Positions 48,935 through 58,876 of a stretch of 64,000 nucleotides of DNA are shown here, in pieces (within the stretch, counting starts at the first letter, position 1; the number at the start of each line of letters is the position of its first letter). The notes beneath the pieces were generated by a model. That model worked only from the letters and a program-made list of their open reading frames with translations, made no database searches and was not told the origin of the DNA. Both the position numbers and the translations under genes were made by a program. The stretch spans positions 29,341-93,340 of the forward strand of contig NZ_VUOA01000036.1 of assembly GCF_008386575.1 (NCBI RefSeq), given 5' to 3'. Source of the stretch: Salinarimonas soli. Lineage in GTDB: Bacteria > Pseudomonadota > Alphaproteobacteria > Rhizobiales > Beijerinckiaceae.

Positions 48935-50326
48935 CTAGCCCGGCGCCAGCATGCCCTCCGGCCGCACCACGCGGTCGAACTCCTCGGCCGTAACGTGGCC
49001 GGAGCGGACCGCCTCCTCCTTGAGGGTCGTGCCGTTCTTGTGGGCCGCCTTGGCGATCGCCGCCGCCGCGTCGTAGCCGATGCTGGGCGCGAGCGCCGTG
49101 ACGAGCATGAGCGAGCGGCTCATGAGATCCCCGATGCGCTCGCGGTTCGCCTCGATGCCGCTCACCGCGTTGTCGGCGAAGCTCACGGCCGAGTCGGCGA
49201 GAAGCCGCACCGATTGCAGCACCGCGTTCGCGATCACGGGCTTGAACACATTGAGCTCGAAATGCCCCTGGCTGCCCGCGAAGGAGACCGTGGCGGCATT
49301 GCCCATCACCTGGGCGCAGACCATGGTCAGGGCCTCCGCCTGGGTCGGGTTGACCTTGCCGGGCATGATCGACGACCCCGGCTCGTTCTCCGGCAACGAA
49401 ATCTCGCCGAGGCCTGAGCGCGGCCCCGAGCCCAGGAGGCGCACGTCGTTGGCGATCTTGAACAGGCCGGCGGCGAGGCTCGCGAGCGCGCCTTGGGTGA
49501 ACACGAGGGCGTCGTGGGAGGCTAGCGCCTCGAACTTGTTCGGCGCCGTCACGAAGGGCAGGCCCGTGAGCTCCGCGACCTTCGCGGCGAAGCGCTCGGC
49601 AAATTCGGGATGGGTGTTGAGGCCCGTTCCCACCGCCGTGCCGCCCTGCGCGAGGGCGTAGAGCCCCGGCAGGGTCGCCTCGACGCGCTGCATCCCGAGC
49701 TCAACCTGCGCCGCATAGCCGCCGAACTCCTGGCCGAGCGTGACCGGAGTAGCGTCCTGGAGATGGGTGCGGCCGATCTTGACCACGTCCGCGAACTCGT
49801 CGGCCTTCGCGGCGAGCTCCCGGCGCAGGTGCCGCAGGGCCGGCACGAGACGCTGGTTAATCTCGATCGCCGCGGCGAGGTGCATCGCGGTCGGGAACGT
49901 GTCGTTGGAGGACTGGCCGCGATTGACGTGGTCGTTCGGGTGGACCGGCGACTTCTGGCCCCGTTGCCCGCCGAGCGCCTCGTTGGCCCGGTTCGCGATC
50001 ACCTCGTTGGCGTTCATGTTGGACTGCGTGCCCGAGCCCGTCTGCCAGACCACGAGGGGGAACTCGTCGTCGAAGCGGCCCTCCACGACCTCAGCGGCTG
50101 CCGCCGCGACGGCATCCGCCACGCGCGGTTCCAGGGCGCCGAGATCGCGGTTCACGAGGGCCGCGGCCTGCTTCACCAGGCCGAGCGCTCGCACCAGCGG
50201 CACCGGCATCCGCTCGCCGCCGATGCGGAAGTTCTGGAGCGAGCGCTGGGTTTGGGCGCCCCAGTAGCGGTCGGCCGGAACCTCGATGGGTCCGAAGGTG
50301 TCGGTCTCGGTGCGGGTCGCGGTCAT
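48935..50326 (-). CDS. fumC: Fumarate hydratase class II
   Basis: 463 residues. Iron-independent fumarase of the TCA cycle. The superfamily signature [15 protein letters not shown] (about residues 316-330), the N-terminal [25 protein letters not shown] and [20 protein letters not shown] are all in place. The start is the ATG at 50326, 88 bp from the divergent P450 gene. Confidence 0.97.
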   Translation of the reverse strand: MTATRTETDTFGPIEVPADRYWGAQTQRSLQNFRIGGERMPVPLVRALGLVKQAAALVNRDLGALEPRVADAVAAAAAEVVEGRFDDEFPLVVWQTGSGTQSNMNANEVIANRANEALGGQRGQKSPVHPNDHVNRGQSSNDTFPTAMHLAAAIEINQRLVPALRHLRRELAAKADEFADVVKIGRTHLQDATPVTLGQEFGGYAAQVELGMQRVEATLPGLYALAQGGTAVGTGLNTHPEFAERFAAKVAELTGLPFVTAPNKFEALASHDALVFTQGALASLAAGLFKIANDVRLLGSGPRSGLGEISLPENEPGSSIMPGKVNPTQAEALTMVCAQVMGNAATVSFAGSQGHFELNVFKPVIANAVLQSVRLLADSAVSFADNAVSGIEANRERIGDLMSRSLMLVTALAPSIGYDAAAAIAKAAHKNGTTLKEEAVRSGHVTAEEFDRVVRPEGMLAPG

Positions 50327-50414
50327 CGGTCACTCCCTGCGGTGAAGCGCCCGCCCCATGTAGGAAGCGGATCGAACCCTTGCGATCCCCGTTGTGCCCT
50401 ACACCCCTAGAACG

Positions 50415-51803
50415 ATGGCTCCTGTGACCGCCCAGACCCTGTTTCGCCCGCCCGCACCGACGCCCCGAACCACGCAGCCGGACCTCTTCGCGTTCCTGCA
50501 CGCGGCCCGCACCAACCCGCTGACAAGCTGGATGGACGTGCATTTCGAGGAGCCGATCGTCATGACGAAGGGCGTGCTCGGGCGCGTCATGATCGTGAAC
50601 GACCCGGCCGCGATCCGGCACGTCTTCGTCGACAACGCGGGTGCCTACCGCAAGGACGAGCTGCAGCGGCGGGTGCTGGCGCCCGGCATGGCGGACGGCC
50701 TGCTCACCGCGGATGGGGAGGAATGGCGGCTCCAGCGTCGCACCCTGGCGCCGCTCTTCACGCCACGCACGGTGCAGGGCTTCGTACCCGCCATGGGGGC
50801 TGCCACGGAGCGGATGCTGCGCCGCTGGCGGCGCCGCGACGGGCGCATCCTCGACATGTCGCTGGAGATGACTCGGGTCACCCTCGACGTCCTGGAGCGC
50901 ACGATCTTCACGCAGGGGCCTGCCCACGACCCGGACGCGCTCGGGCGCGCCATCACCCGCTTCTTCGAGGCGGTCGGGCCCATCGATCCGCTCGACGTGT
51001 TCGGTATGCCGGACTGGCTGCCCCGCCTCGGGCGCCTCCAGGCCCGTCCGGCGCTCGCCTATTTCGAGCGGGTCGTCACGGAGCTGATCGACGCCCGCAA
51101 AGCCCTCAGCGCGGCGGGCGGGCCCGTGCCGCGGGACATCCTCACGCTTCTCCTCGAAGCGAGCGACCCGGAGACGGGGAGGGGGCTGTCGGACATCGCG
51201 GTGGGCGCGAACGTGATCACCTTCATCGGCGCGGGGCATGAGACCACGGCCAACGCGCTGTCGTGGGCGCTCTACCTCATCTCGCAGACGCCGGACGTGC
51301 GCGCGCGGTTGGAGGCGGAGGTGGACGCGGCGCTCTCCGACGACCCGATCGGGCCCGAGGACCTGGCGCGCTTGCCCTTCGTGCGGGCCGTGCTGGAGGA
51401 GACGATGCGGCTCTTCCCACCCGTGCCCTTCATGAGCCGCGCCGCGGTCGAGGACGACCGGGTGGCGGGCTACAAGGTGCCCCGGGGCACGCTCGTGATC
51501 GTGGCGCCCTGGATCCTGCACCGTCACCGGACGCTCTGGTCCGATCCCGACGCCTTCGACCCCGACCGCTTCATGGAGGATTGCCGCGGGTCCGTCGACC
51601 GCTTCGCCTACCTGCCCTTCGGGGCGGGCCCGCGGGTCTGCATCGGCGCGAGCTTCGCGCTTCAGGAAGCCGTGGTGGTGCTCGCGCAGATCATCCGCAC
51701 GGCGCGCTTCGAGCTCGCCGAGGGGCACCAGGTCACGCCCGTGCACCGGGTGACCCTGCGCCCCGAGGGCGGGCTGCCGATGCGGGTGTCGCGGCGCGCC
51801 TAA
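50415..51803 (+). CDS. Cytochrome P450
   Basis: 462 residues, no membrane anchor, so a soluble bacterial P450. The I-helix oxygen-binding motif is GAGHETTA (about 272-279), the K-helix ExxR is in EETMR, and the heme ligand is the Cys of FGAGPRVCIG (about residue 409). No ferredoxin or reductase gene is next to it. The substrate is unknown; some features (an eukaryote-like PERF-region FDPDRF) resemble fatty-acid or terpene P450s, but this is weak. The ATG at 50415 is chosen over the upstream TTG at 50394. It overlaps the sspB end by 4 bp. Confidence 0.93.
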   Translation: MAPVTAQTLFRPPAPTPRTTQPDLFAFLHAARTNPLTSWMDVHFEEPIVMTKGVLGRVMIVNDPAAIRHVFVDNAGAYRKDELQRRVLAPGMADGLLTADGEEWRLQRRTLAPLFTPRTVQGFVPAMGAATERMLRRWRRRDGRILDMSLEMTRVTLDVLERTIFTQGPAHDPDALGRAITRFFEAVGPIDPLDVFGMPDWLPRLGRLQARPALAYFERVVTELIDARKALSAAGGPVPRDILTLLLEASDPETGRGLSDIAVGANVITFIGAGHETTANALSWALYLISQTPDVRARLEAEVDAALSDDPIGPEDLARLPFVRAVLEETMRLFPPVPFMSRAAVEDDRVAGYKVPRGTLVIVAPWILHRHRTLWSDPDAFDPDRFMEDCRGSVDRFAYLPFGAGPRVCIGASFALQEAVVVLAQIIRTARFELAEGHQVTPVHRVTLRPEGGLPMRVSRRA

Positions 51804-52348
51804 GGCTTCTTGCGGAACGCGTCGAGGCTCACGACCTCGGCGCCGCTCGCGGAGCCGTCGGCGGTAGGCTTGTCGTTGTCGGCCGCCGATTCCGCGGCCC
51901 GCGAGGGCTCCGGCGCGGGCCGGGTCGGCAGGGCGACAGGGGGAGCACTGTCGCCGACAGGCGCGGCGCTCTCGTCGGCGCCGGCCGCGGCGTCCTGGAT
52001 CTCGAACTTCAGCCCGAAATGGACGGACGGATCGAAGAAGCCGGTCAGGGCGTCAAAGGGGATGAGCAGCCGCTCGGGCACGCCCGAAAACGACAGGCCC
52101 ACCTCGAAGGCGTGCTCCGTGATGCCGAGGTCCCAGAACTGGTGCTGGAGGACGATCGTCATGTCCTGGGGGTACTTCTCCCGCATGCGCTGCGAGAGCC
52201 GCACGCCGGGAAAGTCCGTCCGGAAGGAGATGTAGAAGTGGTGGTCGCCCTGCAGCCCCTCGCGGGTGGCGTCGCCCAGCACCTTGCGCACCACGCCCTT
52301 CAGCGCGTCCTGCACGAGAAGATCGTAGCGGATCAGGTCTTTGGCCAT
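51800..52348 (-). CDS. sspB: SspB-family ClpXP adaptor
   Basis: 182 residues. The substrate-binding domain (about 1-120) shows MAKDLIRYDLLVQDALKGVVRKVL, ISFRTDFPGVRLSQRMREKYPQDMTIVLQHQFWDL and FEVGLSFSGVPERLLIPFDALTGFFDPSV, which fits the alpha-type SspB of Caulobacter. A flexible Ala/Pro-rich linker ends in VVSLDAFRKK, the usual place of the short ClpX-binding tail. SspB delivers ssrA-tagged proteins to ClpXP. Directly upstream on the same strand is a permuted tmRNA-like locus, the source of such tags. Confidence 0.92.
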   Translation of the reverse strand: MAKDLIRYDLLVQDALKGVVRKVLGDATREGLQGDHHFYISFRTDFPGVRLSQRMREKYPQDMTIVLQHQFWDLGITEHAFEVGLSFSGVPERLLIPFDALTGFFDPSVHFGLKFEIQDAAAGADESAAPVGDSAPPVALPTRPAPEPSRAAESAADNDKPTADGSASGAEVVSLDAFRKKP

Positions 52349-52782
52349 CGGCACGTCCAAAAGGGAAAGTAGAGGCTTGTGTTGCGAGGTGCCTGCGAAC
52401 CCTGCCTCGAAGTGCTACCCCCGAGGGCTTTGGTCGGACTTGCTAGCCCGCATGACGCGGCCGCGCAAACATCCACGGCACAGTTGTCGTCGGCAGCTAT
52501 CGTTCGGCCCTGTGACGACGGAACCATCCCAGGCGAAAGCCCACCCTTTACACCTTCGTCGATCCTGTTTCGCCCACGGCGAAACCCAGGCTGAGCCTGG
52601 GCTCGGATAGGGGCGCTGGGTGCCGCCCCCGGGTCTGAAAGGTTTATTACGATGGCTGTTTATCACCATAGCCGGCCGCTAAACCGACCCCCTCAATATA
52701 GGGAGGCCGGCGCCGAAGGGGAAGCCCCTCGGGCGATTTCTCCCGGGCGGAGATGCGATGCCTCCGGCCCCGAAGCCTGACC
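52349..52782. other. 434-bp gap between alpha/beta hydrolase and sspB
   Basis: It holds the tmRNA-like locus (about 52430-52690), a TATATT -10 candidate on the minus strand at 52700-52695, and a CCGA-GGGG-CTT-CCCC-T-TCGG hairpin (52713-52732) that may end the hydrolase transcript. No protein-coding ORF is credible; a minus-strand frame at 52333-52527 is the tag region of the tmRNA-like locus. Confidence 0.6.
52430..52690 (-). ncRNA. Circularly permuted (alphaproteobacterial) tmRNA-like locus, possibly decayed
   Basis: Elements appear on the minus strand in the order of permuted tmRNA genes. T-arm: CCGGG-GGCGGCA-CCCAG (52632-52616). Acceptor 3' half: CGCCCCT-A-TCC (52615-52605). Spacer with a 7-bp hairpin CCCAGGC-TGA-GCCTGGG (52601-52585). 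Acceptor 5' half and D-loop: GTGGGCG-AAACAGGATCGACG (52577-52557). Then a resume-like site ATAGCT directly before a 12-codon tag, GCC GAC GAC AAC ... (52494-52459). The tag reads ADDNCAVDVCAA, close in plan to known alphaproteobacterial tags such as ANDNFAPVAVAA. The odd points are the missing stop after the tag, the absent G3-U70 pair, mismatches in T-stem and acceptor, and TCC in place of CCA. Boundaries are approximate. Confidence 0.55.
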
Positions 52783-53442
52783 TCAGGCGGCCTCTTCGTC
52801 CGGCTTGCCCAGGCGCTTGTCGAGGTAGCCGTCGACCGTCTGCATCAGCTCCTCGATGCGGCCGTCGAAGAAGTGGTTGGCGCCGTCGACCACCGCGTGC
52901 TCGATCTGGATGCCTTTCTGGGTCTTCACCTTCTCGATCACGGACATGACCTCCTTGACTGGGGCGACCCGGTCCTCGGAGCCGTGGACGAAGAGCCCGG
53001 AGGACGGGCAGGGGGCGAGGAACGAGAAGTCGAAGCGGTTCGCGGGCGCCCCGATGGAGATGAAGCCCTCCACCTCGGGGCGGCGCATGAGGAGCTGCAT
53101 GCCGATCCAGGCGCCGAAGGACACGCCAGCGATCCAGCAGGTGCGCGCGTCGCCGTTCACCGACTGCGCCCAGTCGAGGGCGGCGGCGGCGTCGGAGAGC
53201 TCGCCTCCGCCATGATCGAACGAGCCCTGGCTGCGGCCGACGCCGCGGAAGTTGAAGCGCAGGGCCGAGAAGCCGCGGTTCACGAACGTGTAGTAGAGGT
53301 TGTAGACGATCTGGTTGTTCATCGTCCCGCCGAATTGCGGGTGGGGATGAAGGATGATGGCGATCGGCGCACCCTTTTGCTTGGAGGGGTGATAGCGGCC
53401 TTCGATACGGCCGGCCGGGCCAGTGAAAACGACTTCAGGCAT
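52783..53442 (-). CDS. Alpha/beta hydrolase (dienelactone-hydrolase-like)
   Basis: 219 residues. LHPHPQFGGTMNN near residue 32 is the oxyanion-region motif of this small family. The nucleophile elbow is GVSFGA (GxSxG, about residue 108), the Asp is in HGSEDRVAP and the His in GANHFFDGR. A FRGVGRSQG segment is conserved too. Proteins of this group are widespread in alphaproteobacteria and have no established substrate. It is divergent from the suf operon, 249 bp away, with two Irr-type boxes between. Confidence 0.87.
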   Translation of the reverse strand: MPEVVFTGPAGRIEGRYHPSKQKGAPIAIILHPHPQFGGTMNNQIVYNLYYTFVNRGFSALRFNFRGVGRSQGSFDHGGGELSDAAAALDWAQSVNGDARTCWIAGVSFGAWIGMQLLMRRPEVEGFISIGAPANRFDFSFLAPCPSSGLFVHGSEDRVAPVKEVMSVIEKVKTQKGIQIEHAVVDGANHFFDGRIEELMQTVDGYLDKRLGKPDEEAA

Positions 53443-53535
53443 GGTTCAGGTCCCCGATCTCGCACCCGTTCGGCCTCAGCCGACAAATCCGTTCACCACG
53501 CCTTGACTCACCGACCAGCCGACCCCTAATTGACC

Positions 53536-53571
53536 TTTAGAATGGTTCTAACCAATTAGAGCCGTTCTAAA
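53536..53571 (+). promoter_or_regulatory. Two tandem Irr-type iron-control boxes (ICE motifs) upstream of suf
   Basis: Box 1 is TTTAGAA-TGG-TTCTAAC (53536-53552) and box 2 is ATTAGAG-CCG-TTCTAAA (53555-53571). Both fit the inverted-repeat ICE pattern TTTAGAA-N3-TTCTAAA bound by Irr, the heme-responsive Fur-family regulator of Hyphomicrobiales. Box 1 differs at one position, box 2 at two. Centres are 19 bp apart, about two helical turns. They lie 121 bp before the first suf gene, where iron control is expected. Confidence 0.75.
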
Positions 53572-53691
53572 CTGCTGCCGGGGCCGCGGAGTGCCGGCGC
53601 GCGATTGACCGCCGGGATGTGGTGGCCGTGCCTTAACACGGCAACCGGGGACCGGGGCAAGAATTTGCTGGGCTTTTCTGTCCGGGCCGGG

Positions 53692-54870
53692 ATGACGATG
53701 GCGGCAACGCAGCGCACCTACCTCGACTACAACGCGACCGCGCCCCTCCTGCCGGAGGCCGCGGAGGCGTTGACGCACGCGCTCCAGCTGCCTGGAAACC
53801 CGTCCTCCGTGCATGCCGAGGGCCGGGCGGCCCGCGCGCTCGTCGAGACTGCACGGGATCGCGTCGCGGCCCTCGCGGGCGCTCGTGCGGGCGGCGTGAC
53901 CTTCACGAGCGGCGGCTCGGAGGCGGCCAACCTCGTGATGAGCCCTGGCTTCCGGCGGCTCTCCGACGGCGCGCGGCCCGAGCGGCTGCTGGTCTGCGCC
54001 ACCGAGCACGTCTGCGTCCTCGAGGGGCACCGTTTCCCCGAGGACGCGGTCGAGCGCATTCCCGTCGATCGCGACGGCGTCGTCGACCTTGCCTGGCTGG
54101 AGCGGCGTCTCGCCGAGCTCGCGCCTCGGCGGGTGCTGGTGTCGGTGCATCTTGCGAACAACGAGACGGGGGTCATCCAGCCGCTCGCCCGCATCGCGGA
54201 AAGGGTGAGAGCGCATGGCGGCCTCGTCCACTCCGACGCGGTGCAGGCGGCAGGCCGCATCCCGGTCGACATGGCGGCGCTCGGCGTCGATGCCCTCACG
54301 CTGTCGGGCCACAAGCTCGGTGCGCCGAAGGGCGTCGGCGCCCTGGTGCTTGCCTCGGAGGGCTACGAGCTCGCCCCGCTGGTGCGCGGGGGCGGGCAGG
54401 AGCGCGGCCGCCGGGGCGGGACCGAGAACGTGGCCGGCATCGCCGCGTTCGGAGCCGCGGCCGAGGCCGTCCTTAGAGATCTCGTGGCCGAAGGTGAGCG
54501 GCTCTCCGGCTTGCGGGGGGCCTTCGAGGCGGCGATCGGGCGACTCTCGCCTGGCAGCGTGGTGCTCGGGGCGGGCGCGCCGCGCCTGCCCAATACGGTG
54601 CTCTTCGCCACCCCTGGCCTGCGGGCTGAGACGGCGCTGATCGCCTTCGATCTTGCCGGCGTCGCGCTCTCGTCGGGATCGGCCTGCTCGTCGGGCAAGG
54701 TGCGGCGCTCGCACGTGCTCGACGCCATGGGCGTGGCGCCCGCTCTCGCCGAGGGGGCGCTGCGGCTCAGCATGGGGCGCGGCACGACCGCCCAGGCGGT
54801 GGAAACTTTCGCGGCGGCCTACGAAAAGGCGTTGGCCGCACTACATAAGGGGCAGGCGAACGCGGCCTGA
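53692..54870 (+). CDS. Cysteine desulfurase, NifS/IscS-like, first gene of the suf cluster
   Basis: 392 residues. Class V aminotransferase fold: YLDYNATAPLLPEA, HLANNETGVIQP, the PLP lysine in SGHKLGAPKG (about residue 208) and the catalytic Cys in SSGSACSSGK (about 332), which is the flexible-loop type of group I desulfurases. It is distinct from the SufS-type enzyme further down the cluster. The ATG at 53692 or 53698 begins at the family start; the longer upstream frame is not supported. A 70-bp gap leads to sufB. Confidence 0.92.
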   Translation: MTMAATQRTYLDYNATAPLLPEAAEALTHALQLPGNPSSVHAEGRAARALVETARDRVAALAGARAGGVTFTSGGSEAANLVMSPGFRRLSDGARPERLLVCATEHVCVLEGHRFPEDAVERIPVDRDGVVDLAWLERRLAELAPRRVLVSVHLANNETGVIQPLARIAERVRAHGGLVHSDAVQAAGRIPVDMAALGVDALTLSGHKLGAPKGVGALVLASEGYELAPLVRGGGQERGRRGGTENVAGIAAFGAAAEAVLRDLVAEGERLSGLRGAFEAAIGRLSPGSVVLGAGAPRLPNTVLFATPGLRAETALIAFDLAGVALSSGSACSSGKVRRSHVLDAMGVAPALAEGALRLSMGRGTTAQAVETFAAAYEKALAALHKGQANAA

Positions 54871-54940
54871 GGCTGCGCCCCGTCCGCCTTCCCCGGCACG
54901 TCAGACCCGCGGCCCTTGAAGCCGTGACAGGAGGATTGCG

Positions 54941-56410
<1,470 letters not shown>

Positions 56411-56419
56411 GCCCGCCTC

Positions 56420-56537
56420 CCTCGTCCTGAGGCGCCCGGCCGAGAGGCCGGGCCTCAAAGGGCGATCCAGATGTCACCGGAACTATGAACTCACGCATCC
56501 TTCGAGGCCCGGCTTCGCCGCGCACCTCAGGATGAGG
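56420..56537. repeat. Inverted-repeat element with CCTCRTCCTGAGG ends between sufB and sufC
   Basis: 118 bp. The left arm starts CCTCGTCCTGAGGCGCCCGG and continues to GCCGGGCCTCAAAGG; the right arm is its inverse and ends CACCTCAGGATGAGG. Arms are about 42 bp and imperfect, with an inner GCCCGGCC-GAGA-GGCCGGGC hairpin on the left. Elements of this kind are frequent in some Hyphomicrobiales genomes. It separates two genes of one operon and would make a strong RNA hairpin in the suf transcript. Confidence 0.75.
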
Positions 56538-56552
56538 TTGGAGAAGACCACG

Positions 56553-57305
56553 ATGCTCCAGATCAACAACCTCGTCGTCCAGATCGAGGACAAGCGCATC
56601 CTCAATGGGCTGAACCTCACCGTGAACAAGGGCGAGGTGGCGGCCATCATGGGGCCGAACGGCTCGGGCAAGTCGACGCTGTCCTACGTCATCGCGGGCC
56701 GCGAGGACTACGAGGTGCTCGACGGCGAGATCCTGCTCGACGGGCAGAACCTGCTGGAGATGGAGCCCGACCAGCGCGCTGCCGCGGGCGTGTTCCTGGC
56801 CTTCCAGTACCCGCTGGAGATCCCCGGCGTCGCGACGATGACCTTCCTCAAGGCGTCGCTCAACGCCCAGCGCAAGGCGCGCGGCGAGGCGGAGCTGTCG
56901 ACGCCCGACTTCATCAAGCGGGTGAACGCGGCCGCCGCGAAGCTCGAGATCCAGAAGGACATGCTCAAGCGCGCCCTCAACGTCGGCTTCTCCGGCGGCG
57001 AGAAGAAGCGCATGGAGATCCTGCAGATGGCGCTCCTGGAGCCCACCTTCTGCATCCTCGACGAGACCGATTCCGGCCTCGACATCGACGCGCTGCGCAT
57101 CGTCTCCGAGGGCGTCAACACGCTGCGCGAGGCGGGCCGCGGCTTCCTCGTGATCACCCATTATCAGCGGCTCCTCAACTACATCGTGCCCGACACCGTG
57201 CACGTGATGGCGAGCGGCCGGATCGTGAAGTCCGGGGGCAAGGAGCTCGCGCTGGAGCTGGAGGCGAACGGCTATGCCGATTACCGCCAGTCCGACGCGG
57301 CGTGA
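56553..57305 (+). CDS. sufC: Fe-S assembly ATPase SufC
   Basis: 250 residues, ABC-type ATPase of the SufBC2D complex. Walker A is GPNGSGKST (about residues 34-42), the signature is [12 protein letters not shown] (about 149), Walker B is [11 protein letters not shown] and the H-loop is ITHYQR. It is soluble and not a transporter. The ATG at 56553 follows GGAG; an in-frame start at 56532 lies at the edge of the preceding repeat and is less likely. Confidence 0.98.
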   Translation: MLQINNLVVQIEDKRILNGLNLTVNKGEVAAIMGPNGSGKSTLSYVIAGREDYEVLDGEILLDGQNLLEMEPDQRAAAGVFLAFQYPLEIPGVATMTFLKASLNAQRKARGEAELSTPDFIKRVNAAAAKLEIQKDMLKRALNVGFSGGEKKRMEILQMALLEPTFCILDETDSGLDIDALRIVSEGVNTLREAGRGFLVITHYQRLLNYIVPDTVHVMASGRIVKSGGKELALELEANGYADYRQSDAA

Positions 57306-57312
57306 GGGCGTC

Positions 57313-58626
57313 ATGGCCGACATCGCGATGATCAAGACCGCCGCCGAGACCGGGCTCGCGAACCTCTTCGCGATCACGAAGTCCCTGCTGCCGGGCGACG
57401 CCGCCCACCGCGAGGACGCGTTCCGGCGCTTCTCCGAGCGCGGCCTGCCGCACCGGCGGATCGAGGAGTGGAAGTACACCGACCTGCGCGCGCTCCTGCG
57501 GGACGCGGCGCCCTTCGCGGGCAAGCCCACCGAGGCAGATATCGCGGCGGCCGAGGCTCTCGACGGGCCTCTGACCGCGATCGACTCCATCGAGGCGGTC
57601 ATCGTCAACGGCCACCTCGTCCGCGCGCCGGCAGCGCTGCCGCCCGGCGTCGAGATCGTGCCCCTGCGCGAGGCCCTGGGGTCGGGGCATCCGCTGCTCG
57701 CCCGCATGGGCGCCGTGGGCCACGCCCACGATAACGCGGCCTATGCCCTCAACGCCGCCTTCATGAGCGACGGCGCGGTGATCCGGATCGCGGCGGGCAC
57801 CCATGTGGAGCGCCCGATCCACCTGCGCTTCCTCAACACGGGCGCGACGCCGTTTGCCACGGCCACGCGGGTGCTGGTCCATGTGGAGGTCGGCGCCTCC
57901 GTGACCCTGCTGGAGACCCATGCGGGCCCCGGTGGCGTCGGCTACCAGCCGAACGGCGTCGTGGAGATGGTGGTCGACGATCACGCCAAAGTCGCCCATA
58001 TGCGCCTCAACGCGGAAGGGTCGGACGCGCTCGCGCTCTCCACGCTCACCGCGCGGCTCGGCGCGAAGGTGGCCTTCGACAGCTTCAACCTCGTGGCGGG
58101 CACGCAGGTCTCGCGCCACCAGGTCTATCTCGCCTTCGCGGGCGAGGGCTCGAATGCCGGGATCCGCGGCGCCACGATGATCAACGGCACGCAGCACGCC
58201 GACACGACCCTCGTCATCGACCACGCGGCCCCGGGCTGCACCAGCCGCGAGCTGTTCAAGACCGTGGTGGACGGGCAGGCCACGGGCGTGTTCCAGGGCA
58301 AGATCATCGTCCACAGCCGGGCGCAGAAGACTGACGGGCGCATGATGTCGGCGGCCGTCCTCCTCTCGGAGGAGGGCACGATGAACAACAAGCCCGAGCT
58401 CGAGATCTTCGCCGACGACGTCCAGTGCGCTCACGGCGCCACCTGCGGCCAGCTCGACGAGGACCTCCTGTTCTATCTCCGCTCCCGCGGCCTTCCCCTC
58501 AAGGAGGCCGAGGCGCTTCTCCTCGAGTCGTTCCTCGCCGAGCCCATCGGCGAAGGAATCGTCCACGAGGACATCGCCGCCGCCCTCACCGGCGTCATCG
58601 ACGGCTGGCTGCGGGCGCGGGGGTAG
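57313..58626 (+). CDS. sufD: Fe-S cluster assembly protein SufD
   Basis: 437 residues, SufB paralogue that completes the SufBC2D scaffold. The N-terminal part has RFSERGLPHRRIEEWKYTDLRALL; the C-terminal beta-helix core has DHAAPGCTSRELFKTVVDGQATGVFQGKIIVHSRAQKTDG and NNKPELEIFADDVQCAHGATCGQLDED with conserved Cys and His. The ATG is 7 bp after the sufC stop. Confidence 0.97.
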   Translation: MADIAMIKTAAETGLANLFAITKSLLPGDAAHREDAFRRFSERGLPHRRIEEWKYTDLRALLRDAAPFAGKPTEADIAAAEALDGPLTAIDSIEAVIVNGHLVRAPAALPPGVEIVPLREALGSGHPLLARMGAVGHAHDNAAYALNAAFMSDGAVIRIAAGTHVERPIHLRFLNTGATPFATATRVLVHVEVGASVTLLETHAGPGGVGYQPNGVVEMVVDDHAKVAHMRLNAEGSDALALSTLTARLGAKVAFDSFNLVAGTQVSRHQVYLAFAGEGSNAGIRGATMINGTQHADTTLVIDHAAPGCTSRELFKTVVDGQATGVFQGKIIVHSRAQKTDGRMMSAAVLLSEEGTMNNKPELEIFADDVQCAHGATCGQLDEDLLFYLRSRGLPLKEAEALLLESFLAEPIGEGIVHEDIAAALTGVIDGWLRARG

Positions 58627-58632
58627 CCATTT

Positions 58633-58862
58633 CTCCCCTCTCCCGAATGGGAGAGGGGCCGGGGGTGAGGGTGGGCGGCCAATCGCGTCGCATCACGCCA
58701 CCGCCGCACTTCCTCGCTCCCCGGTCATCTAGCCCCGGAGCCAGGCGGACTGATCAGCTGGATGGCCGGGTCAAGCCCGGCCATGACAGGTGGAGGGGGC
58801 CAGTGGAACTCCCAGGCTGGCCACCCTCACCCCCGGCCCCTCTCCCATTCGGGAGAGGGGAG
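58633..58862. repeat. Palindrome-ended intergenic element, copy 3
   Basis: 230 bp, immediately after sufD. The ends are near-perfect inverted repeats of about 40 bp (CTCCCCTCTCCCGAATGGGAGAGG plus GGGGGTGAGGGTGG at the left, the inverse at the right). Inside are GGCCGGGTCAAGCCCGGCC and divergent sequence. Same family as 15024-15266 and 38133-38361. Its right edge lies 14 bp before the sufS start and provides GAGAGG as ribosome site. Confidence 0.85.
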
Positions 58863-58876
58863 AGAGGTTGAGAGAC

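Noticed and set aside
52333-52527. A 64-residue minus-strand ORF upstream of sspB
   Set aside because: Its sequence is the read-through of the tmRNA-like tag region and overlaps the sspB start in another frame; no ribosome site or family.
52605-52740. 6S RNA or SRP RNA in the gap before sspB
   Set aside because: No long rod with central bubble and no SRP GGAAGCAGC-type motif is seen; the T-arm, D-loop and tag order fits tmRNA better.
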